A stretch of 64,000 nucleotides of DNA from Gallintestinimicrobium propionicum (GTDB lineage: Bacteria > Bacillota > Clostridia > Lachnospirales > Lachnospiraceae). Made by a program: the position numbers and the translations under genes. The stretch is from positions 1 through 64,000 of the forward strand of contig NZ_JAOQJY010000001.1 in the NCBI RefSeq assembly GCF_025567525.1. Reading direction: 5' to 3'. Shown here piece by piece: positions 60,910 through 64,000 of this stretch. The notes beneath the pieces are model-generated. The model was given only the letters and a program-made list of their open reading frames with translations. It was not told the origin of the DNA and did no database searches. Each line of letters starts with the position of its first letter. Positions within the stretch are counted from its first letter, which is position 1.

Positions 60910-61246
60910 GTGTTCCCTCCATTTTTCCTTAGCCGTTCTCCCCGAAAAGGCTTCCTGCCCCATTCCTGCGGCGTGTTCCAGCGTTGGCACGCTCCCCGGA
61001 CTTCGGGACATTTTGTCCCAAAGTGGCTCGTTGCAGTGCTTCCCCTGCCGGGGTATTCCTTTTCGGACGGTCATTCATTTTTCAAGGTGCAGCTCATCGA
61101 TGAACTACCCTAAGTCTACACCGAAAAGACCGCCCACCCCGTATATCCATAAGGTCGGAAATCAGCCCGGAAAACTCTCTATTTCCACGCTCTTGGAATT
61201 GTGGTAGAATAAAAAAGAAAACAGAAATTTAGAGGATATGGGTCTA

Positions 61247-61531
61247 ATGTACTTATTTGTGGAAGTTATTTTTCATGCTGGACAACGAAGAAATTTGCCA
61301 AAAACAGGCTACCGTCCAGATGCTATCTTTAATAAACTCGGAGATTATTGGGGAATTACTTTTACTGAGCTGCAAGTTGACAAATTCGATAATCCAACTC
61401 TGGCGATAATAAAATTTACATTCCAAGATTGCCATTATAAAGAAGTCTGTTTAGGACAAAAATTTTCAATCATGGAAGGTAGCCACCAAGTCGGCGAAGG
61501 AAAAATTATTTCGATAGTCATGAACGAATAA
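61247..61531 (+). CDS. Orphan EF-Tu C-terminal-domain-like protein
   Basis: 94-residue protein resembling the C-terminal beta-barrel (domain 3) of elongation factor Tu without GTPase or domain 2: KTGYRPDAIF parallels the EF-Tu TGYRPQFY strand, and FSIMEGSHQVGEGKIISI parallels FAIREGGRTVGAGVV. ATG 61247 gives reasonable spacing from AGAGG; 61238 is an alternative. It is AT-rich compared with the flanking XRE gene. Stand-alone proteins of this kind occur across bacteria with unknown function; decoy or immunity roles are speculation. Confidence 0.65.
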   Translation: MYLFVEVIFHAGQRRNLPKTGYRPDAIFNKLGDYWGITFTELQVDKFDNPTLAIIKFTFQDCHYKEVCLGQKFSIMEGSHQVGEGKIISIVMNE

Positions 61532-61555
61532 AGTAACTGGACAAGGAGGGATTGC

Positions 61556-62356
61556 ATGGAACTATCCATACAAGAACGATTGAAAGACCTGCGTGTGGAG
61601 CGTGGGCTGACGCTGGAACAGCTTGCGGAGGAAATCAATCTCTCCAAGTCTGCGTTGGGCAGTTATGAGGGGGACAAACTCAAAGACATCAGCCACTATG
61701 CCATTATCAAGCTGGCGAAGTTTTACGGCGTGACCGCCGATTATCTGCTGGGGCTGTCCCAAACAAAAAATCACCCAAACGCCGATCTTGCAGACCTGCG
61801 TTTGAGTAATGATATGATTGAACTATTGAAAAGCGGGCGGGTGGATAATTCCCTCTTGTGTGAGCTGGCGGCGCACCCGGACTTCCCCCGGCTCATGGCT
61901 GACCTTGAAATCTATGTGAACGGCGTGGCGGTGAAGCAGGTGCAGGCCGCAAACGCCATAGTGGATACCATGAGCGCAACGATTATGAAGCGGTACAATC
62001 CCGGCCTGACCGACCCGCAGCTACGGCAGCTTGTCACCGCCCATATTGACGATGACAGCTTTTGCCGCTATGTGATACAGCAGGACATAAACAAGATAGC
62101 CTTCGACCTGTGGGAAACACATAAGGATGATTTTTTCAGCGTCCCGGAGGATAACCCACTGGAAGATTTTTTGCAGACCGCCGAGGAAACCGCCAAAGAG
62201 GGCAGCGACCCAGAACAGGTAGCTTTGGCATTTATCTGCAAGCGGCTCAAATTGAATTTGAAGAAGCTGTCCGAAGAAGAAAAGAAGTGGCTGAAAAAGA
62301 TTGCACAGAAGTCGGACTTGCTGAAAAATCCAAACCCACAGCGGGGGAGAAAATAA
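61556..62356 (+). CDS. XRE-family transcriptional regulator of the element
   Basis: 266-residue protein with an N-terminal helix-turn-helix of the XRE type (~5-65: ERGLTLEQLAEEINLSKSALGSYEGDK, then the family's FYGVTADYLLGLS) and a helical C-terminal part (~80-266) with AHPDFPRLMADLEIYVNGVA. This C-terminal type is recurrent in mobile elements of gut Firmicutes. Start has CAAGGAGGGATTGC upstream. It probably regulates transfer or excision genes. Confidence 0.85.
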   Translation: MELSIQERLKDLRVERGLTLEQLAEEINLSKSALGSYEGDKLKDISHYAIIKLAKFYGVTADYLLGLSQTKNHPNADLADLRLSNDMIELLKSGRVDNSLLCELAAHPDFPRLMADLEIYVNGVAVKQVQAANAIVDTMSATIMKRYNPGLTDPQLRQLVTAHIDDDSFCRYVIQQDINKIAFDLWETHKDDFFSVPEDNPLEDFLQTAEETAKEGSDPEQVALAFICKRLKLNLKKLSEEEKKWLKKIAQKSDLLKNPNPQRGRK

Positions 62357-62394
62357 GAGAGCGATAAATAAGAAATCTGAAAGGAGTTATCAAT

Positions 62395-62556
62395 ATGAGT
62401 TATGATTTGATGGTTTTTGAGAGAACAAAAGCACCTACCACAAAAAAAGAATTTATGGCATGGTATGAAAAGCAAACGGAATGGGAGGAAGGACATGATT
62501 ACCAAACGATTAGTGTTTCTTCTCCGGCTTTACAAAACTGGTTTCTTCACTGTTAA
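62395..62556 (+). pseudogene. Truncated small conserved gene (MSYDLMVFE family)
   Basis: 53 codons from a good ribosome-binding site (AAAGGAG): MSYDLMVFERTKAPTTKKEF, then MAWYEKQTEWEEG and SVSSPALQNWF, after which the frame runs into unrelated sequence and stops. From memory, complete relatives are about 150 residues; this is a 5' fragment joined to other DNA. The next 480 bases (62557-63037) hold only remnants, the terminator-like hairpin at 62814 and AT-rich sequence. Confidence 0.6.
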
Positions 62557-62813
62557 TTATAGGATTTAGTACGCTTGCATTTGATATATTACATTTGCTA
62601 TGCAAATGCCTATCAATCAGATAGTAACTAATCCCACTTGGTTCTGCTATACCGAATATATCAAGACAATCTGGATGAACGGAAATCAATAATTAGGTAC
62701 AGCAAATGGGACACTCTAACGGTTTTTCTACCACCTTTCAAATTTGATATTTCAATTTCACTGCTATGCACAAAATCCAGATGGTCAAGTTAGCTATTAT
62801 GACCAAGCGAATG

Positions 62814-62839
62814 AAAAAGCACCCTTGCGGGTGCTTTTT
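62814..62839 (+). terminator. Rho-independent terminator
   Basis: Perfect 11-bp stem AAAAAGCACCC-TTGC-GGGTGCTTTTT. It is probably functional in both directions. No intact gene lies immediately upstream. Confidence 0.85.
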
Positions 62840-63036
62840 GTAAAAATATTCAAGTATTCTGTATATTATTCAAGGATTTGACCAGACACAATTATCTTAA
62901 AAAGGGACATATTTTAAGCATTTCTTGAAAGTTGTTAATAACTATATATGAAAAAGAAAGCCATTGTGGATAAAACTGCGGAAACTCAAGAGGCTTTGGG
63001 TCTTGTCAACCCCCATGAATCATGCTAAAATAGGCG

Positions 63037-63050
63037 GGTATTTAAATACC
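63037..63050. promoter_or_regulatory. Perfect 14-bp palindrome
   Basis: GGTATTTAAATACC reads identically on both strands, at the point where recJ-like coding similarity begins. Could be an operator or a junction feature; low certainty. Confidence 0.4.
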
Positions 63051-63253
63051 GTGCGGACAGGAACCGCAATGTGCTGAAGACTGTTCTGGAGGATGCCAAG
63101 GGCAGCCGACTGGAGGGCATCAGCTTCGGCGATGTGAAAGCCGATCTGCATTATACAGAAAGCAAAGATACCGTCTGCCTGCTTTACTACCCGGAAATCA
63201 ACGAATTCCAGGGGCGGAGAACCGTGCAGGCGGTCATTGAAAGCTGGAGATAG
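63038..63253 (+). pseudogene. 3' remnant of a recJ-like exonuclease gene
   Basis: The frame ending at 63253 reads LEGISFGDVKADLHYTESKD then LLYYPEINEFQGRRTVQAV. This resembles the C-terminal OB-type domain of RecJ single-strand exonucleases, which ends with an EINEWNGRRTVQL-like strand. About 70 codons are present and no upstream RecJ core exists in the window. Either a decayed fragment or a short protein using the GTG at 63071; the former is preferred. Confidence 0.5.
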
Positions 63254-63290
63254 GAAAAATACAAAAAAAGACATAAGAGGAGAGAATGTT

Positions 63291-64000
63291 ATGACAGCAA
63301 ACAGGAAGGTAACAGCCCGTTATGCGGAGATTGCCCGGTTTCTGGGCTTGCATTTTAACGAGGAATTATGTGTGGCTTATGGAGAAAAAGACGGATTTAC
63401 ACTGCGCGTCAGCGGTCTTGATACTGGCAGGGGTATCGAGTACGGTATGGTCTGCATATCAGTCGGTGTGGCTGAGAACGGCGTGAAGTTTGAACCGGAT
63501 AAACAGTTCCGCAAGGAACATAAGGGTATCATGGGCGTGGTGCAGGAGAAGCATACGGTCCGGATGACCCTGAAGCGGTATGTCAGGGTAGAGAAAATCA
63601 AAGGCATCCTGCAGGAGTCCCTTCCGGCATTTCTGGATATGCTGAGAATGGAAGGCTTCACCAATGGATGCGAGCTCTGCGGCGAAATGAAGGAGACCGG
63701 CGCAGCTTACGTGGCAGGCAATGCGATCTGTCTCTGTGATGAGTGTTACGACAAGGCAACCCAGAATGCGGCGGCTTACACTGCCAACGAGAAGAATAAG
63801 AAGGAAAACCTGGTGGGTGGCGTCGTAGGCGCTCTCATAGGCTCCCTGCTCGGCGCAGCCAGCATCATTCTGCTGAGCCAGCTGGGCTATGTGGCGGCTA
63901 TTTCCGGCGTCATCATGGCAGTCTGCGCCCTGAAGGGCTATGAGCTGCTGGGCGGCAAGCTGACGAAAAAGGGCGTCATCATCAGCGTCGTGATAATGAT
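63291..64000 (+). CDS. Cysteine-motif and membrane-domain protein (partial, runs off the window)
   Basis: At least 236 codons from ATG 63291 (AGGAGAG upstream), open at the window end. Residues ~1-115 form a soluble domain without a recognised family. Residues ~127-149 contain CELCG...CLCDEC, a likely zinc ribbon. From ~170 onward is a membrane region with glycine-rich helices (GGVVGALIGSLLGAASIILL, then YVAAISGVIMAVCAL). GC content is higher than in the chromosomal genes, matching the mobile region. Function unknown. Confidence 0.7.
   Translation, partial: MTANRKVTARYAEIARFLGLHFNEELCVAYGEKDGFTLRVSGLDTGRGIEYGMVCISVGVAENGVKFEPDKQFRKEHKGIMGVVQEKHTVRMTLKRYVRVEKIKGILQESLPAFLDMLRMEGFTNGCELCGEMKETGAAYVAGNAICLCDECYDKATQNAAAYTANEKNKKENLVGGVVGALIGSLLGAASIILLSQLGYVAAISGVIMAVCALKGYELLGGKLTKKGVIISVVIM

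Larger units (their letters stand above)
56944..62556. mobile_element. Degenerate integrative mobilizable element (ends approximate)
   Basis: Gene content is that of a mobilizable genomic element: large serine recombinase (broken), MobV relaxase, RepA_N initiator (truncated), cysteine-rich VLP protein and XRE regulator. The left end is placed where the chromosomal hairpin arm ATCGTATAGGAAA (complete at 42733-42762) stops, just before GTACAGTTTACAAGGGACTA. The matching right arm was not found inside the window, so the right end is either lost or further downstream; 62556 marks only the last element-type gene. Codon use is visibly more GC-rich than in the genes upstream. Confidence 0.7.

Noticed and set aside
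1..64000. CRISPR array or tRNA genes
   Set aside because: No regularly spaced direct repeats and no cloverleaf with TTCRANNC arm and conserved anticodon stem was found by eye; weak tRNA cases could be missed.

Overview
The window looks like the chromosome of an anaerobic, Gram-positive member of the Lachnospiraceae (Clostridia). Supporting this are the streptococcal/clostridial-style type II fatty-acid operon with FabK as enoyl reductase and a fused AccDA, the six-gene Rnf complex, a sodium-pumping biotin decarboxylase cluster, a cmk-ispH-rpsA cluster, and SleB-like and DacF-like cell-wall enzymes. The genus cannot be named from sequence inspection alone.

Layout. 1-71 is the 3' end of a 23S rRNA gene followed by a terminator with no 5S gene. 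507-2639 holds a DUF3048 (YerB-like) exported protein and a HAD phosphatase. 2845-13918 is the fatty-acid operon fabH-acpP-fabK-fabD-fabG-fabF-accB-fabZ-accC-accDA, then a second FabK/nitronate-monooxygenase-like flavoprotein and a TetR regulator. A convergent MATE exporter follows. 15432-21498 is a two-gene operon of an MMPL/RND transporter and a 1163-residue GLUG-repeat surface protein. Then come degV-alaS, rpsU (25291-25467), a GH25 lysozyme, two D,D-carboxypeptidases flanking a metallophosphoesterase and scpAB, and the sodium-pump cluster 32244-37563. That cluster contains a 12S-like and a 5S-like carboxyltransferase, a gamma-like subunit, a biotin carrier and the beta membrane pump. 37711-42676 is rpiR-type regulator, HI0933 flavoprotein, cmk, ispH, rpsA. 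44182-49205 is rnfCDGEAB, convergent with apbE, whose product would flavinylate RnfG and RnfD. Further on are a SleB-like hydrolase, thrC, citrate synthase and an aminopeptidase P.

From about 56944 onward the sequence is a degenerate integrated mobilizable element: a frameshifted large serine recombinase, a MobV relaxase, a truncated RepA_N initiator, a cysteine-rich VLP protein, an orphan EF-Tu-like domain protein, an XRE regulator and a truncated small gene. It is followed by a recJ-like 3' remnant and a partial cysteine-motif/membrane protein that runs off the window.

The least explained signals are non-coding. (1) Two 92-bp copies, differing at about ten positions, lie directly before the ribosome-binding sites of fabG and ispH; each can form hairpins and a possible H-type pseudoknot. 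(2) A ~203-bp MITE-like element (50342-50544) has 11-bp terminal inverted repeats and an exact 8-bp direct repeat on each side; relatives lie at 178-334 and 54918-54941. (3) A 35-nt palindrome family is scattered between genes and is also found inside the MITE. Other leads are the MMPL-GLUG gene pair, the dual-carboxyltransferase sodium pump with a lipoprotein-type gamma subunit, and a cysteine-rich tail on RnfE.
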